The notes beneath the pieces were generated by a model that saw only the letters and a program-made list of their open reading frames with translations, was not told the DNA's origin and ran no database searches. A DNA stretch of 64,000 nt, taken from Glandiceps talaboti (lineage: Eukaryota; Hemichordata; Enteropneusta; Spengelidae). The translations under genes and the position numbers were made by a program. Location: assembly GCF_964340395.1 (NCBI RefSeq), contig NC_135557.1, forward strand, positions 16,160,867 to 16,224,866, written 5' to 3'. Positions 42,185 to 53,729 of this stretch are shown here, in pieces (the stretch's first letter is position 1; each line of letters starts with the position of its first letter).

Positions 42185-42574
42185 CTATGGTATGTATCGG
42201 TGTATTTTTAGCTTATAATATGATCGAATAATACTCAACGTTTGGCATTCCCTAACTTCACTGCTAGTTGGAAATGCCCTATGTACATTTAAAAATTCAC
42301 GAATCTGTTCATAAGCTGTTGACAACGTTAATAATATACTCTCGAATATTGTAAGAGCACCTGTATAATTCAAAGTGTCTGCCGCACTTGAATATTTGCC
42401 GAATTCGTACCGTTTTGTACTTTTTGGAGATTCAAATCCGACCATGAACAGTGTATTTATAGTGACTGGTATAGGGTAGGCGATATTTTCCAAGGAGTAG
42501 GGGATATTCTCAACGGCTACTGCAGTTATACATTGAAATGTCAAGAAAATGGCTGACTGATAAATATACTGCAT
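42185..42574 (-). CDS. Small secreted ORF family, copy iii
   Basis: ATG 42574; 129 residues, the longest open copy. N-terminus MQYIYQSAIFLTFQCITAVA (signal peptide), then the conserved middle (ENIAYPIPVTINTLFMVGFE, SPKSTKRYEFGKYSSAADTL) and a tail REFLNVHRAFPTSSEVRECQ. One or two cysteines only. The gene may be split, as some tail positions could serve as a donor. Function unknown. Confidence 0.45.
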   Translation of the reverse strand: MQYIYQSAIFLTFQCITAVAVENIPYSLENIAYPIPVTINTLFMVGFESPKSTKRYEFGKYSSAADTLNYTGALTIFESILLTLSTAYEQIREFLNVHRAFPTSSEVRECQTLSIIRSYYKLKIHRYIP

Positions 42575-43839
42575 ACTGTCAGTTGCCTAACTGATAAACA
42601 GTCATTTTATACTCATACCAATTGGTAAACTAAACTCCTCTCATCACCCATATGTAAAATAACACAATGTTTGATATTTAACGCAGTAGCTAGCCGTAGT
42701 CCTAGCAACCTTAGGAGTTATCTAGTAGAATTCAACAATAGTAACTTATTCAAAATGGCGTCAACTTGTCAGTGGGTACACAACCTTATATATAATATAA
42801 TATAACTTATCATGAAGCACCATATAACTTGGCACACTTATAACCATATCAGACTTATTATGTTCGAATGTACAACTATACAGATAATGAATATGAATAA
42901 TCGAATCTTACCTAATATATGCACAAATAACGTCAATTCCCCGAATCAAAAACTTTGGAGAATGTAGACCACTGTCCGCATATGTATAATACATAAGTCA
43001 TTAGGTATGCATAATGACGCAGGCTATACATACATATACTCCAATGTAATGTGACCCCTCTTTGTATGTCGTCCAGGTCACACAGTTACACTATTGACTA
43101 TACGGCTACTCAAGTTCGGTAAGCTATTGCGTACATAGTACCTATTGCTTTACAGGCATACTCATTGAAAATACAGTCAGATTAGACCTATCACAATTCC
43201 TAGTTAGTACAAATTAATGGTAGAGAAACAATTAATATGTATGCATCTTTGTGATACCATAAATGTGAAATTGATATAGAAGTGACTCGTTTAAGTCAGA
43301 TTTCGTCCTATTAAACTTCTATGGTATGTATCTGTGTATGTTTAGCATATAATAATGTGTACATCAAAGAACAGTCAAAATGATCAGACGTGCTGAATTG
43401 AGAAAACTGCTTATTTGTAGTACTATTGCTTATGATGACAATATCTGCTAATTGATAATTAATACAAAATCGTTTCTGTAAAGGTTTTCACTCATTTAAC
43501 CATTGGCAAGTAATAAAAAGTGGGGCACATGTTATGCAAATTAGTTTACTTAATAACAAAATATTTACCGATAATTCATCTGATTTGAGCCTGAGGTTTT
43601 TGTAATAACGATATCAAGTGTCTTAATTTGTTCATTGCTATATTAATGCTGAATGTGTCAGGTTTTAATAGTTGTGAAATATATCTCATTTAATCAAATC
43701 CTTCATCCTTAGAGTATTAGACAAACTTTTAAATATCATATGTAAATTAGGGTAATTGATATGTATGGACTTTGATTTTAAAAACTAATCACTTATCTAC
43801 ATTACCACAAACCCTATGTGAACCAGATTTCTATTCATT

Positions 43840-44013
43840 TCATTCATACCGTTTTGTCCTTTTTGGAGATTCAAATCCGACCATGAACTGTGTATTTATA
43901 GTGACTGGTATAGGGTAGGCGATATTTTCCAAGGGGTAGGGGATATTCCCAACGGCTACTGCAGTTATATATTGAAATGTCAAGAAAATGGCTGACTGAT
44001 AAATATACTGCAT
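43840..44013 (-). pseudogene. Small secreted ORF family, copy iv (truncated)
   Basis: ATG 44013 opens the same frame, but after ESPKRTKRYE it meets a TGA at 43842-43840, where the sequence changes abruptly into the distal part of copy iii. 57 codons remain. Confidence 0.55.
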
Positions 44014-45365
44014 ACTGTCCGTTGCCTAACTGATAAACAGTCATTTTATACTCATACCAATTGGTAAACTAAACTCCTCTCATCACCTATATGTAAAATA
44101 ACACAATGTTCGATATTTAACGCAGGAGCTAGCCGTAGTCCTAGCAACCTTAGGAATTAACTAGTAGAATTCCATAATAGTAACTTATTCAAAATGGCGT
44201 CAATTTGTCAGTGGGTACACAACCTTATATATATAATATATAACTTATCCTGCACCACCATATAACTTGGCACACTTATAACCATATCACACTTATTATG
44301 TACGAATGTACAACTATACAGATAATGAATATGAATAATCGAATCTTACCTAACATATGCACAAATGACGTCAATTCCCCGAATCAAAAACTTTGGATAA
44401 TGTAGATCACTGTCCACATATGTATAATACATAAGTCATTAGGTATGCATAATGACGTAGGCTATACATACATATACTCCAATGTAATGTGACCCCTCTT
44501 TGTATGTCGTCCAGGTTACACAGGTACACTGTCGACTATACGGCTACTTAAGTTCGGTAAGCTATTTCGTACATAGTACCCATTGCTTTACAGGCATTGT
44601 CGTGTCAAAGTTCTCATTGAAAATACAGTCAGATTAGACTTATCACAATTCCTAGTTAGTACAAATTAATGGTAGAGAAACAATTAATATGTATGTGTCT
44701 TTGTGATGCCATAAATGTTAAATTTATATAGAAGTGACTCGTTTAAGTCAGATTTTGCCCTATTAATCTTCTATGGTATGTATGTGTATGTTTAGCTTAT
44801 AATAATATGTACATCAAAGAACAGTCAAAATGATCAGACGTGCTGAATTGAGAAAATAACTTATTTGTAGTACTATATGCTTATGATGGCAATATCTGCT
44901 AATTAATAATTAATACAAAATCGTTTCTGTAAAGGTTTTCACTCATTTAACCATTGGCAAGTAATAAAAAGTGGGTCACATGTTATGCAAATTAGTCAAC
45001 TTAATGAGAAAATATTTACCATAATTTCATCTGATTTGAGCCTCCGGTTTTTGTAATAATGATATCAGGTGTCTTAATTTGTTCATTGCTATATTAATGC
45101 TGAATGTGTCAGGTTTTAATAGTTGTGAAATATATCTCATTTAATCAAATCCTTCATCCTTAGAGTATTAGCCAAACTTTTAAATATCATATGTAAATTA
45201 GGGTAATTGATATGTATGGATTTAATTTTAAAAAACCTATCACTTCTCTACATTACAACAAACCCTATGTGAACCAGATTTCAATTCATTTGTACAAACA
45301 GTTTATAAAGTAAAGTTGGTAGAAAATGTTAATTTTCATACTTATGCAAATTGTGTTCACTAATT

Positions 45366-48098
45366 TGGATAGTTGGATAGTTTTTCATCACAAAATAAGA
45401 ACTGCGTGATATTAGGTGACATGAATATTGATGTCAGTTCAAATTCAAATATTACAACTGAGTACACAACTCTTCTACAGTCATACAACTTTAAACAAAT
45501 CATCAACACTCCGACAAGGGTCAACAATGATAGCAGCACTACAATAGACCACCTGCTTACAAACATTACACATAATTATTTAGAGTGTGGTTGCATTGCT
45601 ACTGACATTACTGACCACTTTTCAACTTTTGTAATTCTAAATAACATGAAACACATTTTAAATGCAAATGATGTAGTTCACAGCTTTAATTTTTCTCGCT
45701 ACAATCGTGAATCATTCCTAGCTGATTTGAATTGCGTAACCTGGCAATCTGTTTATGACAGTTCAAACGCCGACGAAGCATATAACATGTTCTATGAAAA
45801 ATACATTAGTGTCGCCTCCAAGCACGCTCCAATCACTGCCAAAAAAAGCCGGAAAAAATCATTGAATCAACCATGGGTATCAAAGGGAATCCGTAATTCA
45901 ATCAAGATGAAACACAAATTATTTTCAAAAGCTAAAAAGTCTCCAATGAATAATATCATACAGAATCATTATAAGACCTACAGAAATGTCTTAACCAGGG
46001 TAATGAGATCAGCTAAGAAACGGTATTTTTCTTACAAGTTCACCTCTGTAGCGGGTAATTCTTCAAAAACATGGCAGGTTATTAATGAAGTCTTAAATAG
46101 AAATGTTAACAAGAGTACTACACCAAGTAAACTTAAGTCCCCTGTTATGGATGAATTCATAACCGACAACAAAGGAATTGCTGAAACCTTTTGTAAATAT
46201 TTTACTGATATTGGTCCAAATTTAGCTTCAAAAATATCATGCAATGTCGATTTTGAAAAATACCTAACAGGAAATTATAGCAACTCATTCTTTTTTCGTC
46301 CAGTTATTGCTGAGGATGTTGCCGAAGAACTATTATCTTTAAATACAAGCAAATCCGTTGGTTATGACTTCATTCATCCATTGTTGGTCAAACACGCTGT
46401 AGATCACATATCTCAACCTCTTTCCCATATAATCAATCTCTCTTTTTCCGATGGTATGTTCCCTGAGGCACTCAAGAACGCAAAAGTCACCCCACTGTAC
46501 AAAAAAGGGTCCCGATTCAACGTAGGAAACTACAGGCCGATATCTGTACTTTCAATATTCAGCAAAATTTTTGAAACTATTGTAAACAAACAGATTATCT
46601 CCTTTCTTGAAAAGTATGACATACTCTCTGCCACTCAATATGGCTTTAGAAAAAAGTACAGCACCAAACTGGCTCTTGTCAACATCATTAAGGAAATAAC
46701 AGAAAGTCTGAATAGCGGCAATACTACCATTGGCGTCTTCATAGATCTTAAAAAAGCCTTTGACACTATAGACCATGATATTCTATTACGCAAATTAGAA
46801 ATGTACGGGGTCAGAGGTCACCCTTTAAAATGGTTTCGAAGCTATCTAAACAAACGTCCTCAAACTGTAACTATTCATAATGTTTCATCGAATTCCCAAC
46901 AAATTAAATGCGGAGTGCCTCAAGGATCTATCCTTGGTCCTACTCTTTTCCTTCTTTACATAAATGACATAAGCAATTCTACAGACTACTTTCAATTTAG
47001 GTTATTCGCAGATGACACAAATTTATTCAGATCAACTCACATGAATGCCATAAATCTTGACATTATCAATGCAGAATTCAGTAAGGTAGTTACTTGGTGT
47101 TTGGCTAACAAACTTACAGTAAATGAAGAGAAAACTAATTTCATGCTAATAAGTACGCCTCAACGTCAAATAACATTGCAAGGTAGTATCTCTGTCAATA
47201 ACACACAAATAGAGCGAGTTTCCTCAACTAGTTATCTTGGTGTAAATATTGATTCTTCACTTTCTTGGAATTGTCATATTAACAACATACTAAAAGTTGT
47301 AACCCCAAAGATCGGAATCATTTCAAAAATTAGACATTTTGTTCCCAAGTCAATACTAATTACCATTTACAACACATTCATTTTACCGCACTTAACATAT
47401 TGCATAGAAATCTGGGGCAACACTTACTTAACTATTCTGCATCCACTTTTCCGTCTTCAAAAGAAACTCGTTCGTCTTATAACTTTCTCTGACTTCCATG
47501 CTCACTCCGCACCACTATTCCGAAAACTTGACATTCTTAACATCTTTCAACTATGTGAATTCTACTCCTGTATATTTGCTTTTGACCTGATGAATAACCA
47601 CTACCCCCATGATATAGAGACATACTTCCAGTATCCCGTAACAACATATTCAACACGTCAAGCATATCAGGGTAATTTTCGTATACCACTAACCCGTTTA
47701 AGAATTACTCAACACAACTTCCAATACGCCATAACTAAGCACTGGAACTCATTACCGCCATCCCTCAAATGTATAAATTCAAGAAAATCATTCAAAGAAG
47801 AACTAAGAAATCACATCGTATCTAAGACCTAAGGGCTTGTTTGTTTTGTATGTAACTTAGTGTGTATATTGCTTACAGAAAACTTGTTTTCAGATGTTTT
47901 TGTTTTATTTTTATTTTCTGTTTTGTAGTTTATATGTTGTGTGTCTGGGCCATTGGATTAAGACTAGTTCCACTGAACTATTTCCATGGCCCTCACCAGG
48001 GAGGGTGACCATGCAATACTAAATTATATTTTTTGTCATGTACATTTTCCCAGTCTAAGTTCTGTCATTCTTTTTGGTGAAAATAAAAATGAGTTACA
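45366..48098 (+). mobile_element. 5'-truncated LINE of the CR1/Jockey group
   Basis: Borders follow from comparison with the uninterrupted copy v: there CACTAATTAATTCC is continuous (51031-51047), whereas here CACTAATT is followed by the element and AATTAATTCC resumes at about 48099. A 4-5 base target duplication (TAATT) is possible. The element lacks the 5' part (ORF1 and most of the endonuclease), keeps an open 3' ORF and ends in AAAATGAGTTACAATAAT. It splits R-unit copy iv. Confidence 0.8.
45373..47832 (+). CDS. LINE endonuclease C-terminus and reverse transcriptase
   Basis: 819 open codons. The start holds the end of an APE-type endonuclease: ILGDMNIDVSS, STTIDHLLTNI and TDITDHFSTF. The reverse transcriptase follows: VTPLYKKGSRFNVGNYRPIS, YGFRKKYSTKLALV, motif A IGVFIDLKKAFDTIDHD, motif B CGVPQGSILGPTLFLLYIND, motif C FRLFADDTNLF, and the thumb region LTVNEEKTNFM and SYLGVNIDSSLSWN. 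The C-terminus WNSLPPSLK is typical for CR1/Jockey-like elements. No internal stop is seen, so the insertion is young, but the truncation makes it immobile by itself. The first codon is simply the first ATG behind the truncation. Confidence 0.9.
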   Translation: MDSFSSQNKNCVILGDMNIDVSSNSNITTEYTTLLQSYNFKQIINTPTRVNNDSSTTIDHLLTNITHNYLECGCIATDITDHFSTFVILNNMKHILNANDVVHSFNFSRYNRESFLADLNCVTWQSVYDSSNADEAYNMFYEKYISVASKHAPITAKKSRKKSLNQPWVSKGIRNSIKMKHKLFSKAKKSPMNNIIQNHYKTYRNVLTRVMRSAKKRYFSYKFTSVAGNSSKTWQVINEVLNRNVNKSTTPSKLKSPVMDEFITDNKGIAETFCKYFTDIGPNLASKISCNVDFEKYLTGNYSNSFFFRPVIAEDVAEELLSLNTSKSVGYDFIHPLLVKHAVDHISQPLSHIINLSFSDGMFPEALKNAKVTPLYKKGSRFNVGNYRPISVLSIFSKIFETIVNKQIISFLEKYDILSATQYGFRKKYSTKLALVNIIKEITESLNSGNTTIGVFIDLKKAFDTIDHDILLRKLEMYGVRGHPLKWFRSYLNKRPQTVTIHNVSSNSQQIKCGVPQGSILGPTLFLLYINDISNSTDYFQFRLFADDTNLFRSTHMNAINLDIINAEFSKVVTWCLANKLTVNEEKTNFMLISTPQRQITLQGSISVNNTQIERVSSTSYLGVNIDSSLSWNCHINNILKVVTPKIGIISKIRHFVPKSILITIYNTFILPHLTYCIEIWGNTYLTILHPLFRLQKKLVRLITFSDFHAHSAPLFRKLDILNIFQLCEFYSCIFAFDLMNNHYPHDIETYFQYPVTTYSTRQAYQGNFRIPLTRLRITQHNFQYAITKHWNSLPPSLKCINSRKSFKEELRNHIVSKT

Positions 48099-48446
48099 AT
48101 AATTAATTCCCCAAGATTGCCTATTCAGTATACATCTTCCACATATTATATCTTTTAGTACAATCCTCGACATATAAGGAAAAAATTGAATGTTTATAAA
48201 TAATATGCAAATTCGGGGATTATCAATATATATGATATAAGCTCGAAACTAATCAGATCTCTGTATTGTCTCGTTAAATCTCTATAGAAAATTTCATTTC
48301 AGAGAGATGCTTTGTATTTCACTTCCCCCCCCCCCCCCACTCCCCAATCTCCCACCTCTGGACGCTAATTTGGTGAAATATGTGAAGATATCTCTGCATT
48401 ATCTATCAGATGTTTAATTACCTATAATATATTCATTACCTTCACA

Positions 48447-48719
48447 GAGTACACATTGGTTGAAACTGAATGCCTCAAACGCCTTCCTATTGCAAATGAA
48501 AGAATAAATACACAGCTCGATAAAATTAACTATGTTGGCGTCACTCTATGTTTCGATCCCCTCACACGCACTGTTAGGTATGACAGTATGTCACGTGAGT
48601 ATACTTTGTTTACGCTTACCAAACCCAATCAGGATAAGGTAATCGTTTTCAACAGAAATCGTAAATCGTTGTTCTTGAATGATCGTGATCTTTTCAAATA
48701 CACAATGTATGCAAAGTGA
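48447..48719 (+). CDS. Exon-like frame YTLVETECLKRL…, copy 1
   Basis: Behind the acceptor-like TTCACAG a frame in phase 1 reads YTLVETECLKRLPIANERIN, TQLDKINYVGVTLCF, RTVRYDSMSREYTLF and ends KYTMYAK with a TGA. A second copy with the same start lies at 51380. Conservation of frame and acceptor suggests a former or present terminal exon; no upstream exons are seen. Unknown family. Confidence 0.35.
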   Translation, partial: EYTLVETECLKRLPIANERINTQLDKINYVGVTLCFDPLTRTVRYDSMSREYTLFTLTKPNQDKVIVFNRNRKSLFLNDRDLFKYTMYAK

Positions 48720-48838
48720 CTTAAGACGTACTGAATAACAAGTGTGTTTACCAAAGAGTAAAGTAACGACTGAACATTTATAGCCTGATTAATTATAAGT
48801 TATTTAATTTTCTCACTGTGACAATGAAAACTAATTTC

Positions 48839-49059
48839 ATTGCTGGTTTACATCTAGGTGTTCTTGAAGAAAGATGGATAACTCAGGGTGGGGAGTAATG
48901 ACTGCAGAAACGTACATACCGTGTCTGCTAGGATGTCGTCTTATCAGAGGTACTTTGTACTGCACCTGATTATCGACCATACACTGTAAATAAATGTCTA
49001 CCTGAGAATCTACCCTCAAAGGGTCACCACAGTATGGTAACAAACTCAAACCACCGACA
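48839..49059 (-). CDS. Exon-like frame LPYCGDPLRVDSQVDIYLQC…
   Basis: Between the acceptor-like GTTCAG and a donor GTAAAC this frame reads LSLLPYCGDPLRVDSQVDIY, LQCMVDNQVQYKVPLIRRHP and VSAVITPHPELSIFLQEHLD. It lies 3' of small secreted ORF copy v on the same strand and may be its second exon. A piece of it is fused to copy ii at 41040-41150. Unknown family. Confidence 0.35.
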
Positions 49060-49331
49060 TCTGAACGTTTTCAATACTTAAATAGGGTGTAAACTATCAT
49101 CGGAAGGATGACAACTGACGATCATAATTTCTTAAAAGTAACAGACAGTAATTAATTAGCTGTAATAATTACGATTTTGTTGGGTTTTTCATTTTTAATA
49201 TTTTTTTTTTCTCTTGATATTATATGTCGGGTTTGCAAACAACAACAGACAATGCTACAGCTCCTTAATATAGACTGATACTAATAAAGTCTCATTGAAA
49301 TTATATAGGGGATTTTATGGCAAATTTCACC

Positions 49332-49685
49332 TTAAATCATGACAGTTTGGCATTCCCTAACTTCACTGCTAGTACTTATAAATGCCCAATTTACATTTAA
49401 AAATTCACGAATCTGTTCATAAGCTGTTGACAACGTTAATGATATAATCTTGAATATTGTAAGAGATCCTGTATAATTCGAAGTGGCTGCCGCACTTGAA
49501 TATTTGCCGAATTCGTACCGTTTTGTACTTTTTGGAGATTCAAATCCGATCATGAACAGTGTATTTATAGTGACTGGTATAGGGTAGGCGATATTTTCCA
49601 AGGGGTAGGGGATATTCCCAACGGCTACTGCAGTTATATATTGAAATGTGTCAAAGAAAATTGCTGACTGATAAATATACTGCAT
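49332..49685 (-). CDS. Small secreted ORF family, copy v
   Basis: ATG 49685; 117 residues. It reads MQYIYQSAIFFDTFQYITAV (signal peptide), VGNIPYPLENIAYPIPVTIN, FESPKSTKRYEFGKYSSAAA and a tail ending SSEVRECQTVMI. TATA element at the same distance as in the other copies. It differs from copy iii by substitutions and one-residue gains rather than stops, which hints at some constraint. Confidence 0.45.
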   Translation of the reverse strand: MQYIYQSAIFFDTFQYITAVAVGNIPYPLENIAYPIPVTINTLFMIGFESPKSTKRYEFGKYSSAAATSNYTGSLTIFKIISLTLSTAYEQIREFLNVNWAFISTSSEVRECQTVMI

Positions 49686-51379
49686 ACTGTCCGTTGCCTA
49701 ACTGATAAACAGTCATTTTATACTCATACCAATTGGTAAACTAAACTCCTCTCATCACCTATATGTAAAATAACACAATGTTTGATATTCAACGCAGTAG
49801 CTAGCCGTAGTCCTAGCAACCTTAGGAGTTAACTAGTAGAATTCAACAATAGTAACTTATTGAAAATGGCGCCAACTTGTCAGTGGGTACACAACCTTAT
49901 ATATAATATAATATAACTTATCCTGAAGCACCATATAACTTGGCACACTTATAACCATACCAGACTTATTATGTACGAATGTACAACTATACAGATAATG
50001 AATATGAATAATCGAATCTTACCTAACATACGCACAAATAACGTCAATTCCCCGAATCAAAAACTTTGGAGAATGTAGATCACTGTCCACATATGTATAA
50101 TACATAAGACATTAGGTATGCATAATGACGTAGGCTATACATACATATACTCCAATGTAATGTGACCCCGCTTTGTATGTCGTCCAGGTTACACAGGTAC
50201 ACTGTTGACTGTACGGCTACTTAAGTTCGGTAAGCTATTTCGTACATAGTACCCACTGCTTTACAGGCATTGTCGTGGTAAAGTTCTCATTGAAAATACA
50301 GTCAGATTAGACTTGTCACAATTCCTAGTTAGTACAAATTAATGGCAGAGAAACAATTAATATGTATGCATCTTTGTGATACCATAAATGTGAAATTGAT
50401 ATAGAAGTGACTCGTTTAAGTCAGATATCGACCTATTAAACTTCTATGGTATGTATCTGTGTATGTTTAGCATATAATAATGTGTACATCAAAGAACAGT
50501 CAAAATGATCAGACGTGCTGAATTGAGAAAACTGCTTATTTGTAGTACTATTGCTTATGATGACAATATCTGCTAATTGATAATTAATACAAAATCGTTT
50601 CTGTAAAGGTTTTCACTCATTTAACCATTGGCAAGTAATAAAAAGTGGGTCACATGTTATGCAAATTTTTCTACTTAATAACAACATATTTACCAATAAT
50701 TCATCTGATTTGAGAGTGCGGTTTTTGTAATAATGATATCAGGTGTCTTAATTTGTTCATTGCTATATTAATGCTGAATGTGTCAGGTTTTAATAGTTGT
50801 GAAATATATCTCATTTAATCAAATCCTTCATCCTTAGAGTATTAGACAAACTTTTAAATATCATATGTAAATTAGGGTAATTGATATGTATGGATTTAAT
50901 TTTAAAAAACCTATCACTTCTCTACATTACAACAAACCCTATGTGAACCAGATTTCAATTCATTTGTACAAACAGTTTATAAAGTAAAGTTGGTAGAAAA
51001 TGTTAATTATGCATACTTATGCAAATTGTGTTCACTAATTAATTCCTCATAGATTGTCTATTCAGTATACATCTTCCACATATTATGCCATTTAGTAGAA
51101 TACTCTACATATAAGGAAAACATCGAGTGTTTATAAATAATATGCAAATTCGGGGACTATCGATATATATGATATAAGCTCGAAACTAATCAGGTCTCTG
51201 TATTGTCTCGTTAAATCTCGATTTCTAGTATAACAACTTTCATTTCAGACAGACGCTTTGTATTTCACCCCCCCCCCACTCCCCCACCTCTGGACGATAA
51301 TTTGGTGAAATATGTGAAGATATCTCTGCATTATATATCAGATGTTTAATTACCTGTAATATATTCACTATCTTCACAG

Positions 51380-51573
51380 AGTACACATGGGTGGAAATTG
51401 AATGTCTCAAACACATTCCTATTCAAAACGAAAGAATAAATACACAGCTCGATAGGATTAAATATGTTGGTGTCATCGTATGTTCTGACCTCACACGCAC
51501 TCTTCGGTGTGACAGTATGTCACGTGAGTACAATTTGTTTATGTTTTATGCTGACCAAACCCAATTAGGATAA
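51380..51573 (+). pseudogene. Exon-like frame, copy 2 (decayed)
   Basis: The same acceptor TTCACAG and the frame VEIECLKHIPIQNERINTQL, DSMSREYNLFMF, then a frameshift relative to copy 1 and a stop after ADQTQLG. The rest of the copy 1 frame follows out of frame (ATCGTTTTCAACAGAAAT). Confidence 0.45.
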
Positions 51574-51915
51574 CGTAATCGTTTTCAACAGAAATTATAA
51601 ATCGTTGTTCTTGAATGATCGTGTTGTTTCTTAATCCGTGACTTTTATACAGTAATTGTATGATATATCGCACAGTTATCGAGAAATACATTGAATTCAT
51701 TAACTCATGGACTGACAGCCACAACCACGTACGCTGTCACCTTTGACCCATCCTTTGACCCGACCATTCACAGCATTGAGCAATAAGTATGTAATGCTCG
51801 AGTGCTTTGGCGGACGTGCACAAATGCCAGTGTCTTGTATCACTAGTACTCCAGTAAAAATATGTGTTTTGGTGGTCAATCTACTATCACGTTAAACTGG
51901 GATTCTGTTCTGATA

Positions 51916-51918
<3 letters not shown>

Positions 51919-51968
<50 letters not shown>
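51919..51968. repeat. (GT)n microsatellite
   Basis: Pure GT array of about 50 bases inside R-unit copy v, absent from copy i. Confidence 0.95.
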
Positions 51969-51969
<1 letters not shown>

Positions 51970-52123
51970 CCATTGCTTTTCGTGTCAATATAATGGACAA
52001 AGTTTGTACAATGTATTTTACAGTATTTCACAAGACACAATTTGAAGTAAAAAGTGTACTTTGAACTATTCACTCACACAGCTATATTTCAAACATTGCC
52101 TGACGATCCCCATTGCTAGAGTA

Positions 52124-53729
52124 GAATGCGAGAGGACGTGAAGTAGTTTTGCACAGGACACAAGTTTCTGACCGTGAAACAAATGTATACAAAGTTATCT
52201 GTTGTTTGATTATGTGGACGTCAAAGTGTGTGGTATGTGTATGTAAAATAATTAAAACGATATCATATTCGAGAAAATTATTTATATTGATAGAAAATTT
52301 TAATCACTTGTAACCATGGCAACTGTAATTTATCTGACTATAACTGCAGGTACAATAGTCTATGTTACACGGCAAACATAGTATGGACGGTTTTTTCTTC
52401 TTTTTCGTTTTCGGTTGCCTAAAACTATTAAGGGGCTAGGGTCAATAGTTTCGTGTTGGATAAGAAACTTAATTGCATAAGCTAAGCTTCAGTCCCATCC
52501 CAGCCTCTTCTAACTCAATTGGCCAAAATTGATAATTGTTTCTGACTACGATCAATTTCAAATAAACATGTAGAAAAAATACAAGGCTTGTACTTAGTTG
52601 ACTACTCTTTTATTGAAACTTTAATGGTTCTTGTAAAAAGTTGACAACTAAAGTATTTCCAATAATAAATTAAAGTGTTCACATGGATAACGATTTGGTA
52701 TTTATTTGGAATTTTAACTTTATGAAACAATTATACCATGGCGTCATACTTGAATAATCAATGTGAAACAACGTTGACGAAGTCCTTGTTTGTACCTCAA
52801 TACATTGCAAAAGATTCATACAATGTGTAAAACGATTTTGCACATGTTGAGAATCTACTACAATTTATTGAGTTACAAACAAGGACTTCGTCAACCTTGT
52901 TGCACATTGATTATTCAAGTAGGAAGCCATGATAAAATTGTTTTATTAATTAAAAATCAAAACTAAATATCCAACCCTCATCCATGTGGCCACTTGTATA
53001 GTTCGGATGTGGGATATGACCATAATGTACGGCCTAAAAAAGCATGTTCATGGACGGCATTAAAAGTATATCATATGGCGGTTGTTCAAAAACAAAAAGA
53101 AGAATTATTAGAAGTTACTGTGGTAAAATGAATTTTGAGGATTTATCATTTTGACCACGTTTCCAAAATATAGTATTCATGCCATTCGCCTCATTCACCT
53201 CAAAATTCTTCCCTTTTAAATGTGAATTTAGTTGAACAAAAGACGCTTCTATTAAAAGTAGGACTGTTTTCGAAGGATGGGAAGTTAAATGGATCAAAGG
53301 CTCTCCACCCCCAAAACTATAAGCAATATGATTGGTTCCCTTATAATGATGGTAAATGGAAATTGAAAGAATATTGTATTCGGACATATTTCAGCACAGA
53401 AATCTATATGCGATGAAATGTTATATGTAAAGCAATCGTTGTCACAACATCACAACATCAAAGCCTGAAGAATAACTTCAAATGCGTTGAACTTTATTCG
53501 ACATTTACTAGTTGAACCATGATGTTATGACACTACAGGAAAATGTCACATGGTAACCGTAACTCATATAGTAATGTTATATTTCAAAAGAAGTGTGCTA
53601 ACGATTATTTTATGTCCCTTGTATTTTAAACATACAATATGCACAGATCAGGTCAGTATGGCACATAGTCAATTCATAATATCATTTCTGTATTAAATTG
53701 AATGGTATCTACACAATGTATGATTACAA
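52124..53729. other. Unassigned region with a hairpin
   Basis: No gene is supportable; two overlapping frames of 64-90 codons on opposite strands at 53115-53416 show no domain. The inverted repeat at 52736-52935 is listed separately. Confidence 0.4.
52736..52935. repeat. MITE-like inverted repeat
   Basis: The left arm TACTTGAATAATCAATGTGA … GACGAAGTCCTTGTTTGTA is matched in reverse complement by TTACAAACAAGGACTTCGTC … TTGATTATTCAAGTA. Arms of about 50-60 bases with few mismatches and a middle of about 75 bases; no coding content. Confidence 0.65.

Larger units (their letters stand above)
41040..45360. repeat. R-unit copies ii, iii and the left part of iv
   Basis: Three successive partial copies of the same 1.1-1.9 kb sequence, each starting at the small minus-strand ORF and running to higher coordinates. 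Shared marks are CAAAATGGCGTCAA, GATAATGAATATGAATAATC, TGATCAGACGTGCTGAATTG and ATGCAAATTAG. Outside the small ORFs I see no gene. Confidence 0.75.
49131..52123. repeat. Repeat unit R, copy v (most complete)
   Basis: About 3 kb that align with copy i (23488-26265) from start to end. It contains small secreted ORF copy v, the common spacer and the plus-strand exon-like frame, and it keeps the uninterrupted LINE target site. A poly-C run lies at 51269-51277 and a GT array at 51919-51968. Confidence 0.75.

Noticed and set aside
45360-47832. Endogenous retrovirus or LTR element
   Set aside because: No LTRs, protease, RNase H or integrase. Endonuclease plus FADD-type reverse transcriptase and a short-repeat 3' end identify a LINE.
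53115-53416. Opposing 90- and 64-codon frames
   Set aside because: They overlap on both strands, have no recognisable motif and no repeat in the other R-flank sequences.
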